A stretch of 64,000 nt of DNA from 62-47 sp051954235 (GTDB taxonomy: Bacteria; Pseudomonadota; Alphaproteobacteria; Rhizobiales; Xanthobacteraceae), in contig JBQCHY010000022.1 of assembly GCA_051954235.1 (NCBI GenBank), positions 38,921 to 102,920 of the forward strand, read 5' to 3'. This document shows, piece by piece, positions 8,812 through 17,363 of the stretch (the first letter of the stretch is position 1; each line of letters opens with the position of its first letter). The notes under the pieces are model-generated. The model saw only the letters and a list, made by a program, of their open reading frames with translations, was not told the origin of the DNA and did not search any database. Both the position numbers and the translations under genes were made by a program.

Positions 8812-9555
8812 CTACCGCGCTTTGAGATAACGCGCGATCGTCTCGCGCACGCCGGGGCGATTGAAATTCTCATGCATCAACGGTGCGAGCCGGGCGATCC
8901 GCGCCTGAATATCCGATCCTTCGCGCATGGCCTTCGCTTTCCGTCCGATCTGAAGTGCCTCGATCCGGTCGCGATAGAATGCCGAGCGCTCCGCGACGCC
9001 CTCGATGAAAGAAGCAGCCGGAACGATATCCGAGATCAATCCCAGCGAGCGCGCTTCCACGGCATCGAGCAATCGCCCGGTGGCGCAAAGCTGAAAGGCA
9101 ACGGCTTCGGAGACTTTCTCTTCCAGCGCCGCCTGCACCATCACGGGATACATATTGAAGCGGATTTCCGGAAGACCGAAGGCCAGATTGTCGGCCGCGA
9201 TCGCGAGGTCGCACATCGAAGCGATCAAGACACCCGCCCCCAGCGTGCGTCCATGAATGGCGGCGATCACCGGCCGAGGCGACGTCGCCAGACTTGTGAC
9301 GATCGCCTTGAGCCCCTCCTCCTGCCGCTCGAGATACTCGCCGCCTTGCAGGAACTCCGCGATGTCGGCGCCCGCGGAAAACCCTGCGTTGCCGCGACCT
9401 TCGATTAGGACCAGCTTCATATCATCGGCTGTACGCACGGCATCGGCCAGCGCGACCATCATCCCCGCCGTCAGCGCGTTGGCCTTCTCGGCGCGATCGA
9501 TGGTAATCGACCGGATGCCGTCGCGATCTTCCCAGCGAACGAATTGATCGGTCAT
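8812..9555 (-). CDS. Enoyl-CoA hydratase/isomerase family protein (crotonase)
   Basis: 247-residue crotonase-fold enzyme. GFSAGADIAEF and GRTLGAGVLIASMCDLAIA form the oxyanion-hole region; LPEIRFNMYPVMV keeps one acidic residue at the region of the first catalytic Glu, but the second Glu position of classic hydratases is not clear. The ATG at 9555 overlaps the stop of livM by 4 bases; an upstream start at 9594 would lie inside livM. Last gene of the 12-gene leftward operon beginning at 18502. Exact reaction unknown. Confidence 0.9.
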   Translation of the reverse strand: MTDQFVRWEDRDGIRSITIDRAEKANALTAGMMVALADAVRTADDMKLVLIEGRGNAGFSAGADIAEFLQGGEYLERQEEGLKAIVTSLATSPRPVIAAIHGRTLGAGVLIASMCDLAIAADNLAFGLPEIRFNMYPVMVQAALEEKVSEAVAFQLCATGRLLDAVEARSLGLISDIVPAASFIEGVAERSAFYRDRIEALQIGRKAKAMREGSDIQARIARLAPLMHENFNRPGVRETIARYLKAR

Positions 9556-10550
9556 CGCGCTGCGACCTCCGCCGCACCGCGGCGAAACCGCCACGCCTGT
9601 CGCGCACGCCTGAAAGCTCCAATCAGACCGTCAGGCGCAAAGCGTATCACCACCACCAGCAGCACGCCGAAGACCAGCAGATGCACGCCGGGAAGCGATC
9701 CGCCGAGGGAATGCCGCAGCCATTCTCCCGCCGGCACCAGCAACAGCGGACCAACGACTGGCCCCCAAACCGTTCCCGTTCCGCCCACCACCGTCAGCAG
9801 AATGATCTGAATGACGATATTGATGCCGGCGAAGGTGTGCGGCTCGACGTACTGTAGATACTGCGCATAGAACGTGCCGCCGAACGCCGTCAGCGCCGCG
9901 CTGATCGCCATCGCCAGCATCTTGTATTTGAGGACAGGCACGCCGATGGCGTGCGCCGCACGCTCGTTGTCGCGAACGGCGCGCAGGTAAAGACCGATCT
10001 TGGTGTGATACAGCCACATCGACAGCGCGAGCGCGATGATCACCTGAATCAGGATCACCACATAATAGGTGGTGTCGGACCTGAATTGATACATCGCGGG
10101 CGTGCCCCGCACCGGCAAGGTCAGACCGCGGCTGGCGCCGAGAAAATCGATCGACGAGATCGCGAGAAACCCCAGCATCGCCAGCGCGATGGTGACAAGC
10201 GCGAACGACAGCGGCGGCAACTCGTAGCGGAACGACAGCCAGGCGATGAAAACGCCGATCGCGGCCGCCAGCGCCGCGCCCGCGAACATCCCGATCCATG
10301 GCGATATGCCGAAATGGAGCGAAAGCAGCGTCGTCGTATAGGCACCCGCCGCGAGGAACAGACTGTGTCCGATACAGAACTGCCCGGCGATGCCACCGAC
10401 CAGATTCCAGGCGATGCACAGGTGAACGAACAGCAGCGTCAGGATCGCCATGTTGGTCCATCCCGAAGACATCGCCAGCGGCGCCAATGCCACCGCGAGA
10501 AAGGCGATCCAGGGCAACACGGCCGACGACGAAAGACGTGTCTCGCGCAT
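9552..10550 (-). CDS. livM: Branched-chain amino acid-type ABC transporter permease LivM
   Basis: 332-residue inner-membrane permease with about 9-10 hydrophobic segments and the LivM signature NLVGGIAGQFCIGHSLFLAAGAY and DNERAAHAIGVPVLKYKMLA (EAA-like loop contacting the ATPase). The ATG at 10550 shares a base with the livH stop. Such Liv systems move branched-chain amino acids but, when embedded in acyl-CoA gene clusters, often carry aromatic or other organic acids; the neighbours favour the latter. Confidence 0.93.
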   Translation of the reverse strand: MRETRLSSSAVLPWIAFLAVALAPLAMSSGWTNMAILTLLFVHLCIAWNLVGGIAGQFCIGHSLFLAAGAYTTTLLSLHFGISPWIGMFAGAALAAAIGVFIAWLSFRYELPPLSFALVTIALAMLGFLAISSIDFLGASRGLTLPVRGTPAMYQFRSDTTYYVVILIQVIIALALSMWLYHTKIGLYLRAVRDNERAAHAIGVPVLKYKMLAMAISAALTAFGGTFYAQYLQYVEPHTFAGINIVIQIILLTVVGGTGTVWGPVVGPLLLVPAGEWLRHSLGGSLPGVHLLVFGVLLVVVIRFAPDGLIGAFRRARQAWRFRRGAAEVAAR

Positions 10551-11416
10551 CAGTGCTCTCCCATCAGGCCGTGCGGACGGAACAGCAGCACCAGAACCAG
10601 AATCGCGTAGGGGATCATCGCGCCGACCGTGCCGCCGTAAAGCAGGCTGCCGAGACTTTCGGAAACGCCGATGATCGCACCCGCGATCATCGATCCGGCG
10701 AAGCTGCCGAGCCCGCCAATCACCATGACGATGAGTGCGATCAACGTGAAATCGAGGCCCATCGCCGGCGTCAGCGTAAACTGCGCCACGATGATCGCAC
10801 CGGTCAGGCCCAACAACCCGATGCCGATGCCGAAAGCGATGGCTTGAATCCGATCGATGCGAATACCCATCAAGGCGGCCGCATCGCTGTTCTGCGTGAT
10901 GGCGCGCACTTGCCGGCCGAAGTCGGTTCGCATCAGAACGACATAGAGAATCGCGGCCAGCACCACCGCGAGCAGCGATCCGACCAGCAATGGCCACGGC
11001 ATGGTCAGCGGCGGAATGACGAGATTCTTGTTTGAAAGAACCGTCGGCACGCTGAGGTAATCGCCGCCGAACACCATCAGCAGAAAATTCTCCTGAACGA
11101 AAACCAGCCCGAGCGTGAGTTGCGCGCCCGCAAGGACGCCGGCGGCAAGCACCGGTTGGATCAGGCGGCGAAACATCAGGAAGCCGAGCAGAAAGAAGCC
11201 GAAGAACAACAGCGGCGCGGCCGCATAGGCATCGAGCGCGAAGGACTGATAAAGCGCCAGCGCGCCGTACATGGCGAGCGCCATGAAGTCGCCATGCGCG
11301 AAATTCAGAAGCCCGCCGACGCTGAAGATCAACGTCATCGACAGCGCGATCAGGGCGTAGATCGCCCCCATCTGCAATCCCTGCACCGTCGCCTGCAACA
11401 GCACCTCACCTGACAT
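10550..11416 (-). CDS. livH: Branched-chain amino acid-type ABC transporter permease LivH
   Basis: 288-residue permease. The N-terminus LQGLQMGAIYALIALSMTLIF and SVGGLLNFAHGDFMALAMYG are the LivH signature; ITQNSDAAALMGIRIDRIQAIAF is the ATPase-contact loop. Eight or so membrane segments. It lies between livF and livM in the same order as other Liv clusters. Its function is the membrane channel together with LivM. Confidence 0.94.
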   Translation of the reverse strand: MSGEVLLQATVQGLQMGAIYALIALSMTLIFSVGGLLNFAHGDFMALAMYGALALYQSFALDAYAAAPLLFFGFFLLGFLMFRRLIQPVLAAGVLAGAQLTLGLVFVQENFLLMVFGGDYLSVPTVLSNKNLVIPPLTMPWPLLVGSLLAVVLAAILYVVLMRTDFGRQVRAITQNSDAAALMGIRIDRIQAIAFGIGIGLLGLTGAIIVAQFTLTPAMGLDFTLIALIVMVIGGLGSFAGSMIAGAIIGVSESLGSLLYGGTVGAMIPYAILVLVLLFRPHGLMGEH

Positions 11417-11423
11417 CAGATCC

Positions 11424-12131
11424 TCACAAGCGTCCGAGATAGGCTTTGCGGGTGGCGGGATCGTGCGCCAGATCGCTGGAAGCGCCGGTCAGGACGATCT
11501 TGCCGTTTTCAATGACGTAGCCGCGGTTCGACACCGCGAGCGACAGCTTCACATTCTGCTCGGCAAGCAGAATGGTCAGTCCGTCCGCATTCAGCTTGCG
11601 CAACGCTCCGTAGGTTTCCTGCACCAGCAGTGGCGAGAGGCCCAGCGACGGCTCGTCGAGAATGAGCAGCTTCGGCTGCGCCATCAGCCCGCGCCCGATC
11701 ACCAGCATCTGCTGCTCGCCGCCGGACATGGTCGCGGCCTTCTGGTCGCGCCGCTCCGCAAGGCGCGGAAACAGATCGAAAATGCGTTCCAGCGTAGCTT
11801 CACGATATGGCCGCGCGCGCGGATGCACGCCGCCCAGCATCAGGTTCTCCCACACCGTCATGCGCGGAAACACCATGCGCCCTTCCGGCACCAGCGCGAT
11901 GCCGGCCGCCACCGCCCGCTCCGCGCCCTCGCCCGCAATCCCCGATCCCTCGAACGCAATGCGTCCGACGGTCGGACGAATGAGGCCGGCGATGGTTTTC
12001 ATCAGCGTGGTCTTGCCGGCACCGTTGACGCCGACAAGAGCGACAAGCTCACCCTTTTCGACGCGCAGATCGATACCGTGCAGAATGCTGATGCGACCGT
12101 AGCCGGATACAAGCCCCGAAATCTCAAGCAA
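11424..12131 (-). CDS. livF: Branched-chain amino acid-type ABC transporter ATPase LivF
   Basis: 235-residue ABC ATPase. Walker A is VGVNGAGKTTLMK, signature TMSGGEQQML, Walker B LLILDEPSLGLSP, and LLAEQNVKLSLAVSNRGYVIENG carries the switch His-region and tail. The start is a TTG at 12131, inside the end of livG (8-base overlap) and preceded by GAGGAG seven bases upstream, so translation is coupled. Confidence 0.94.
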   Translation of the reverse strand: MLEISGLVSGYGRISILHGIDLRVEKGELVALVGVNGAGKTTLMKTIAGLIRPTVGRIAFEGSGIAGEGAERAVAAGIALVPEGRMVFPRMTVWENLMLGGVHPRARPYREATLERIFDLFPRLAERRDQKAATMSGGEQQMLVIGRGLMAQPKLLILDEPSLGLSPLLVQETYGALRKLNADGLTILLAEQNVKLSLAVSNRGYVIENGKIVLTGASSDLAHDPATRKAYLGRL

Positions 12132-12888
12132 GCTCCAACTCCTCGCCGAGATAGATCTCGATTACCTTGGGATCGCGCACCACATCCTCCGGCGCGCCCT
12201 CGATGATCTTGCGACCGGTGCCCATGACAACGATGCGATCGCTCAAGCTCATGATGACGTCCATGTTGTGTTCGACCACCAGGAAGGTGACGCCGCGATC
12301 GCGCAGGTTCTGGATCATGCGGATGACGTCCTGCGTCTCGGCCGGTCGGAGCCCGGCCATCACCTCGTCCAGCAGGATCATCTGCGGCTGGGTCGCCATC
12401 GCCTTGCCGATCTCAAGCGCCTTCTGATCCGGCAGCGTCAGGTGGCGACAGGTCAGGTCCAGCTTGCCGTCGAGACGTACCAGTTCGGCAATCGAGACCG
12501 CGACCTTGCGCGCTTCCGACATCGACAAGCGCACCAGCGCAGCCGCCGTCAGCGTCTCGCGCACCGTCAAACTTGGAAACACCTCCATGATCTGGAACGT
12601 GCGCGTCAGCCCGCGACGGCAGATCTCCTCCGGCGCTACGCCGTCGATTCGCTCGCCGCGAAACCGCACCTCACCGCTGGTTCTGCGCACGAAGCCCGAT
12701 ATCGCCTGGAAGAACGTGGTCTTCCCCGCCCCGTTGGGACCGATCAGACCGACGATCTCGCCTCGCTTCACGTCCAGCGAGACGTGGTCGACAGCCTTCA
12801 AGCCGCCGAACTGGACTGAGATGTCGACGGCGGAGAGCAGTATCTCACCGCCATCGGAACCGATCGAAGGCGCGTTGCTTTCGCTCAT
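12124..12888 (-). CDS. livG: Branched-chain amino acid-type ABC transporter ATPase LivG
   Basis: 254-residue ABC ATPase. Walker A IGPNGAGKTTFFQ, Walker B ILLDEVMAGLRPAE and VEHNMDVIMSLSDRIVVMG fit LivG. The signature motif is degenerate (LTLPDQKALEIGKAM in place of LSGGQ), which is common among LivG proteins. It pairs with LivF to form the heterodimeric motor. Confidence 0.93.
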   Translation of the reverse strand: MSESNAPSIGSDGGEILLSAVDISVQFGGLKAVDHVSLDVKRGEIVGLIGPNGAGKTTFFQAISGFVRRTSGEVRFRGERIDGVAPEEICRRGLTRTFQIMEVFPSLTVRETLTAAALVRLSMSEARKVAVSIAELVRLDGKLDLTCRHLTLPDQKALEIGKAMATQPQMILLDEVMAGLRPAETQDVIRMIQNLRDRGVTFLVVEHNMDVIMSLSDRIVVMGTGRKIIEGAPEDVVRDPKVIEIYLGEELELA

Positions 12889-12936
12889 GAGTCCATCAGC
12901 CTGCGTCGGGTTGAGTCGTGTGTGACAGCGCGGTTG

Positions 12937-14166
12937 TTACTTCACGCCCTCGATGATCGGCTTGGCCGACGCTACCGCCTCCGGATAGACGGTATGCTTC
13001 GCGCCGTCCTTCCACTGCACGAAGATCGCGCTGGTGCCCGCCAAGGTACCGTCCTCGGCATAGTGCACATCGCCCGGAATGATCGGCAGCACGATGGCCG
13101 GATCGCCGGCCTTGAATTTCAAAGCACGGAAAGCCGCATTCACTTTCACCGGATCGTCGGTGCCGGCATCCTCCAGCGCGCGGACCAGGAAACGTGCGGC
13201 CTGCACGCCGAACATGAAGCTCTGATCGAGCACTTTATCCGGATAGGCGGCGGTGCCTTTCTGCAACGCATCCTTCAGGCCAGGGAGCTTTCCATCCGCC
13301 GAATAGAACGCCAGCCCGAACGAACTGGTCAGCGTCTTCTCGGCGACTTCCTTGCCCAGCGTTCCCCACAACTTGTCGTCGCTGAAGCCCGCCGAGCCGC
13401 CGAGCCAGATCGGCGAGGTGTACCCAAGATTGAAGCGCGCCTTGTGCAGCAAGACGCCGTCCTGGAAATAGACCACGGAAATGACGGCATCAGGCGCCAG
13501 GCTCTTCACCCGCAACACGATCGGCGTCATGTCCTTCACTGACGGCTCGACCGCGATCGACTCGAGAACCTTAATGCCCTGCGACGCTAGCGCGGCCGAA
13601 GCAGTTTTCGACACCACCTGACCGTAATCGTTGTTGGCGTAAGTAATGGCGACGGTGCCGATCTTGGCGCCCTTCGAAATCAGCCATTTCACCGCATCGG
13701 CATAGGCTTTACCAAAACCTTCGGCGCTGATCGAAATGGTGGAGAAATACGGCGTGGTCGGAATCACCGTGGTCTGAAGGCCGACACCGCCGACCTGATA
13801 GCGATCCGCCACCGGCATGAAGGCCTGCGCTTCCGGCGTCGAATACGGCCCGAGAATGAAGGAGACTTTCTCCTCCGACATCAACCGGCGCGCCTCGAGC
13901 GACGTCTTGGTCGGATCGGAGCCGTTATCCGCGATCACGAGGTTGATCTTGCCGCTGCCGAGGCTCTTGATGCCGCCGGCATCGTTGGTGTTCTTCACCA
14001 CCATCTCGATCCCACGCACGACGCTCAACCCGGTTTCCGCATAGCGCCCGGTGCGCGGCATCAACACGCCGATCTTGATGTCTTTCGCGAAACTGGGAGC
14101 GACCGACATCACGCCGGTCACCAGCGCCAGCACCCCAACTGCCGCCAACCGCGATAATCTGCTCAT
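12937..14166 (-). CDS. ABC transporter substrate-binding protein (LivK/periplasmic binding family 6)
   Basis: 409-residue exported binding protein. Residues 1-28 form a Sec signal peptide (basic start, hydrophobic LAAVGVLALVTGVMSV, APSFAKD cleavage region). The mature start KDIKIGVLMPRTGRYAETGLSVVRGIEMVV is typical of type I Liv binding proteins. ATG at 14166 with GGAGG seven bases upstream; a TTG one codon earlier is possible. Ligand specificity for this system would be set here; the acyl-CoA neighbours suggest a carboxylic acid rather than leucine. Confidence 0.92.
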   Translation of the reverse strand: MSRLSRLAAVGVLALVTGVMSVAPSFAKDIKIGVLMPRTGRYAETGLSVVRGIEMVVKNTNDAGGIKSLGSGKINLVIADNGSDPTKTSLEARRLMSEEKVSFILGPYSTPEAQAFMPVADRYQVGGVGLQTTVIPTTPYFSTISISAEGFGKAYADAVKWLISKGAKIGTVAITYANNDYGQVVSKTASAALASQGIKVLESIAVEPSVKDMTPIVLRVKSLAPDAVISVVYFQDGVLLHKARFNLGYTSPIWLGGSAGFSDDKLWGTLGKEVAEKTLTSSFGLAFYSADGKLPGLKDALQKGTAAYPDKVLDQSFMFGVQAARFLVRALEDAGTDDPVKVNAAFRALKFKAGDPAIVLPIIPGDVHYAEDGTLAGTSAIFVQWKDGAKHTVYPEAVASAKPIIEGVK

Positions 14167-14221
14167 CAAGCATCCTCCGCTTGTTCATGCCGGGATTTGC
14201 CATCCCGGTCGTGGGAACGGT

Positions 14222-14611
14222 CTACACAACCAAGGTCAGCGTGCCGGAGATCACCGGCTCGCCGTGCTGATTTTCAATTGCGACGTCGTAGATTCCAGTA
14301 GCACCGTCGCGAAGCCGCCCGCGCGCCGACACCGTATCGTTCTCGCGCACCGGGCGCGTGAAGCGCACATCCAGCTTTGCCCCGTCCTGCGCCTCCGAAC
14401 CATAGGTTGCACGCAACGATTGCCAGATCAGGTTGAGCGACAGCATGCCGTGCGCGATGATGCCGCGCATGGGCGTCGTCGCAGCGAACTCCGGATCGAC
14501 ATGAATTGGATTGAAGTCGTCGGTGATCTCCGCATAGAGGCGGATCGCCGGTCGATCTACAATCTTGCTGACACGCTCGAGTTCGGCTCGAATGTATTTG
14601 GACATGGTCAT
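14222..14611 (-). CDS. MaoC-like hot-dog dehydratase
   Basis: 129-residue single hot-dog protein of the MaoC/R-specific enoyl-CoA hydratase type. TDDFNPIHVDPEFAATTPMRGIIAHGML contains the hydratase Asp and His pair (D..NP.H). The ATG at 14611 overlaps the stop of the next hot-dog gene by 4 bases. With the separate 127-residue partner encoded upstream it probably forms a two-subunit hydratase, like the ChsH1-ChsH2 pair of steroid side-chain breakdown. Confidence 0.88.
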   Translation of the reverse strand: MTMSKYIRAELERVSKIVDRPAIRLYAEITDDFNPIHVDPEFAATTPMRGIIAHGMLSLNLIWQSLRATYGSEAQDGAKLDVRFTRPVRENDTVSARGRLRDGATGIYDVAIENQHGEPVISGTLTLVV

Positions 14612-14991
14612 TTCGCCCATAGTGTCGTCATCAGGCCGGAGAACATCAGTTCACCGTCGGCCCGGCGGGTCTCCGACCCGAACCGCACCCAACGACGGTC
14701 GCCTTTCAGTTCCTTGCCCTCGCAACTCAACCCGGTGACCAACTCATCGCCGATCTTCGGCATTTTATTCACCGTGAACAGTTGCTGGCCGTGGACATTG
14801 CCGGGCGGGCGCGGCACCAGAATGTCGGAATAGGCGCGGATGTAGACTGCGGCCATCATGCCGGGCGGCATGGTGTCGCCATCACGATCCGCCGGAAACA
14901 GCGTCAGCCATTGCTCGACGAGGTCGCGGCCAAGCGTAAGAGTCCTGCTGCCGATCAGCTTGCCGGGCTCGAAGGTGTCGAACGCAAACAT
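14608..14991 (-). CDS. FAS1-like/MaoC N-terminal-type hot-dog protein
   Basis: 127-residue hot-dog domain: EPGKLIGSRTLTLGRDLVEQWLTLFPAD, then MPPGMMAAVYIRAY and VHGQQLFTVNKMPKIGDEL. It lacks the N-P-x-H catalytic motif seen in its neighbour, as expected for the non-catalytic half of a hydratase heterodimer. It abuts the DUF35 gene upstream without a gap and overlaps the MaoC gene downstream by 4 bases. Confidence 0.82.
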   Translation of the reverse strand: MFAFDTFEPGKLIGSRTLTLGRDLVEQWLTLFPADRDGDTMPPGMMAAVYIRAYSDILVPRPPGNVHGQQLFTVNKMPKIGDELVTGLSCEGKELKGDRRWVRFGSETRRADGELMFSGLMTTLWAK

Positions 14992-15390
14992 CTATCGGGG
15001 CCTCGCCTGCGGCAACGGATACTCGCCCTCGGTCGGCTCGAAGAATATTTCGATCGGCATTCCGATGCTGACGGTCTCCGGATCGACGCCGCGCAGATTC
15101 ACCATCGCGCGCACGCCCTCGTCCAGAGCAACGATTGCGATCACATACGGCACATCGGCCTTGAAGGACTCCAGCGGTGCGCGGTGAACCACCGTGAACG
15201 AATAGACCGTGCCGCGACCGCTCGACGGCAGCCAGTCCGTATCCGCGCTATGGCAGGCGGTACACGTCAGGCGCGGCGGAAACTGGTTATGACCGCAGGC
15301 CTTGCAGTGCTGGAATTCGAATCGGCCATCCTTGCAGCTCGACCAGAAGCGTTGCGTCACGACATTGGGTTGCGGGAGCGGCTTCGACAT
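14992..15390 (-). CDS. DUF35 OB-fold protein with zinc ribbon (acyl-CoA-associated)
   Basis: 132 residues. A rubredoxin-like zinc ribbon CKACGHNQFPPRLTCTAC (residues about 29-46) is followed by an OB-fold beginning GRGTVYSFTVVHRAPLESF. DUF35 proteins bind and partner thiolase-fold enzymes. It is immediately upstream of the hot-dog pair and 3 bases downstream of the thiolase-fold gene, the same set of parts as the ChsH2-DUF35/Ltp2 aldolase of steroid catabolism. Confidence 0.9.
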   Translation of the reverse strand: MSKPLPQPNVVTQRFWSSCKDGRFEFQHCKACGHNQFPPRLTCTACHSADTDWLPSSGRGTVYSFTVVHRAPLESFKADVPYVIAIVALDEGVRAMVNLRGVDPETVSIGMPIEIFFEPTEGEYPLPQARPR

Positions 15391-15393
15391 GGC

Positions 15394-16548
15394 TCAATTC
15401 CTCCCCAGCACGAGCGAACAGTGCGCGGACAGGATGCCGCCGTCGCCATGAACGAACGCCAGTTCAGGAGACTTGACCTGGCGGCCCTCGGCCTCACCGC
15501 GCAGTTGTCGCACCGCCTCGACCACATGGAACATGCCGCCAGCGGCACCGGAATGCGCGTAGGAGAGTAGCCCGCCATGGGTGTTGCAAGGCAACTGGCC
15601 GTCAAGATCGAGCGCGCCGCCGAGAATGGCGGGCCCCGCTTCGCCGCGCGCAAAGAATCCAATCGATTCCAGTTCCGCCAGCAGCGTGATCGTGAAGCTG
15701 TCGTAGATTTCCGCGACATCGATATCGGCCGGCTTGACACCCGCACGGCCGAATGCCTGCCGCGACGATTGCTTGCAGCCGAAATCCGTCAGCGACGGCG
15801 ACGCAATGATGTGTTCATGGGTATTCATCTGACCAGCGCCGAGAACGTCGATGCCTCGCTTGCGCGTATCCCGCGCGGCATCGGCGGCGCTGATGACGAC
15901 GGCCGCGCCGCCATCCGAAATCAGGCAGCAATCGAGCAGGCGAAGAGGGGTCGAGATCGGCTTCGACTTCGCCACGTCCTCCAGCGTGATCGGTTGCCGC
16001 ATCTGGGCCTTCGGATTGCGCATCGCGTGCTTGCGATGGGCGACCGCGACGCCGGCTAGATGCTCCAGCGTCACGCCGTAGTCGTGCATGTAGCGCTGCG
16101 CGACCAGCGCATAGGCCGACGGCACGCTGATGCCATAGGGCCGCTCGAACTGGGCGTGTCCGACTTCCGACAACGCCGCCACCGCCTTGTCACGCGACAT
16201 GCCGGTCAGCCGGTTGTCGCCGCAGACCGCGAGAACATGCCGGCAAATTCCCGCCTCGATCAGCGCGGCGGCCTGCATCACCTGCGCGCAGGCCGTCGCG
16301 CCCCCCGCGGACACCGCGATCGAGTAGGACGGCATGATGCCGAGGAATTCACTCACCACCGACGACAGCATCAGATGCGGCTCGGTGAACGAATACGCAC
16401 ACAACACGCCGTCGATATCGCCGAGCGACAGCCCTGCGTCGGCCACAGCCGCTGCCGCGGCCTCCGCCTGCAATCCGAGCGATGTCGAACCTTCGACCTT
16501 GCCGACCGCCGTATCGGCGACGCCGGTGATAACCGCCTTCGCTGCCAT
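15394..16548 (-). CDS. Thiolase-fold protein (SCP2/Ltp type), probably not a true thiolase
   Basis: 384-residue thiolase-superfamily protein of the lipid-transfer (SCP2-thiolase) type. In the region of the usual nucleophilic cysteine the sequence is IAVSAGGATACAQ, with no Cys at the normal CxSG site. The C-terminal motifs are AEIYDSFTITLLAELE and NTHGGLLSYAHSGAAGG. This pattern resembles Ltp-type retro-aldolases that work with a DUF35 partner. ATG at 16548 leaves a 2-base gap to the upstream crotonase stop. A retro-aldol or related C-C cleavage is inferred, not shown. Confidence 0.88.
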   Translation of the reverse strand: MAAKAVITGVADTAVGKVEGSTSLGLQAEAAAAAVADAGLSLGDIDGVLCAYSFTEPHLMLSSVVSEFLGIMPSYSIAVSAGGATACAQVMQAAALIEAGICRHVLAVCGDNRLTGMSRDKAVAALSEVGHAQFERPYGISVPSAYALVAQRYMHDYGVTLEHLAGVAVAHRKHAMRNPKAQMRQPITLEDVAKSKPISTPLRLLDCCLISDGGAAVVISAADAARDTRKRGIDVLGAGQMNTHEHIIASPSLTDFGCKQSSRQAFGRAGVKPADIDVAEIYDSFTITLLAELESIGFFARGEAGPAILGGALDLDGQLPCNTHGGLLSYAHSGAAGGMFHVVEAVRQLRGEAEGRQVKSPELAFVHGDGGILSAHCSLVLGRN

Positions 16549-16550
16549 GC

Positions 16551-17363
16551 CTACTTGTCCTTGTTCTTGCGGCCGAACCGTTCCCACACGAATTCAAGCG
16601 GCTTCTTCGCCAGGAAGCCAGCAACCGCCTCGTGATGGTAAGGGGTTTCGAGCGCCACCGCCTGCGCGTAGGATTCCATCTCGGCGAGTGCGTGCCGATC
16701 GAGGTTGAAGGATTGATTCAAGATCGTCTTGGCCATGCCGATAGCGTCGGTCGGTGCGTGCCGGAAGCGCTGCGCGAAGGCCACGCCGGTCGCCAACGGA
16801 TCGTCCTGCGGTATGATCTCATGCACGATGCCGAGCCGATGCGCTTCCTCCATCCCGAGCACGCGACCGGAGAAAATAATCTCCTTGGCGCGTTGCAGAC
16901 CGACGATGCGCGGCAGCAGTTGCAGCCCGCCGAGGTCAGGCACCAGACCGATGCGGACGAACACCGCGCACATCTGCGCGCGCGGCGTCGCCAGAATGAA
17001 GTCGGCCGCCAGCGCCAGATTGAATCCCGCGCCGAAGGCCGGACCATCGACCACCGCGACGACGGGAATCTCCAGATCGAGCAGTTCGCTGAACCAGATG
17101 TGCAGCCGGCGGATGCGTTCGCGATTGGCGGTGGTCGGGCGCCGTCCTTCCGACAGTGCACGCAGATCGCCGCCCGCACAGAAGGCGCCGCCCTCGCCGG
17201 CGATCACCAGCGCCTTGGCGCCGCCATTCGCGCGCAACTCGCGCACCACATGCTCAATTTCCTGGCGCATATCGAGATCGAGCGCGTTGCGCTGCTCGGG
17301 CCGGTTCAGAACGAGTTGTGCGATCTCGTCTTCGATGCTGAAGCGGATGGCCTTGAATGTCAT
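16551..17363 (-). CDS. Enoyl-CoA hydratase/isomerase family protein
   Basis: 270-residue crotonase. AFCAGGDLRAL and GPAFGAGFNLALAADFILA make the oxyanion hole. In the catalytic region the sequence is FVRIGLVPDLGGLQLLPR, so the second hydratase Glu is replaced by Asp and the first is not evident; this resembles enoyl-CoA isomerase-type members. The start overlaps the stop of the acyl-CoA dehydrogenase gene by 4 bases. Confidence 0.9.
   Translation of the reverse strand: MTFKAIRFSIEDEIAQLVLNRPEQRNALDLDMRQEIEHVVRELRANGGAKALVIAGEGGAFCAGGDLRALSEGRRPTTANRERIRRLHIWFSELLDLEIPVVAVVDGPAFGAGFNLALAADFILATPRAQMCAVFVRIGLVPDLGGLQLLPRIVGLQRAKEIIFSGRVLGMEEAHRLGIVHEIIPQDDPLATGVAFAQRFRHAPTDAIGMAKTILNQSFNLDRHALAEMESYAQAVALETPYHHEAVAGFLAKKPLEFVWERFGRKNKDK

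Noticed and set aside
10551..10997. N-terminal extension of livM
   Set aside because: Would overlap livH by 450 bases; the normal LivM start is the ATG at 10550 sharing a base with the livH stop.
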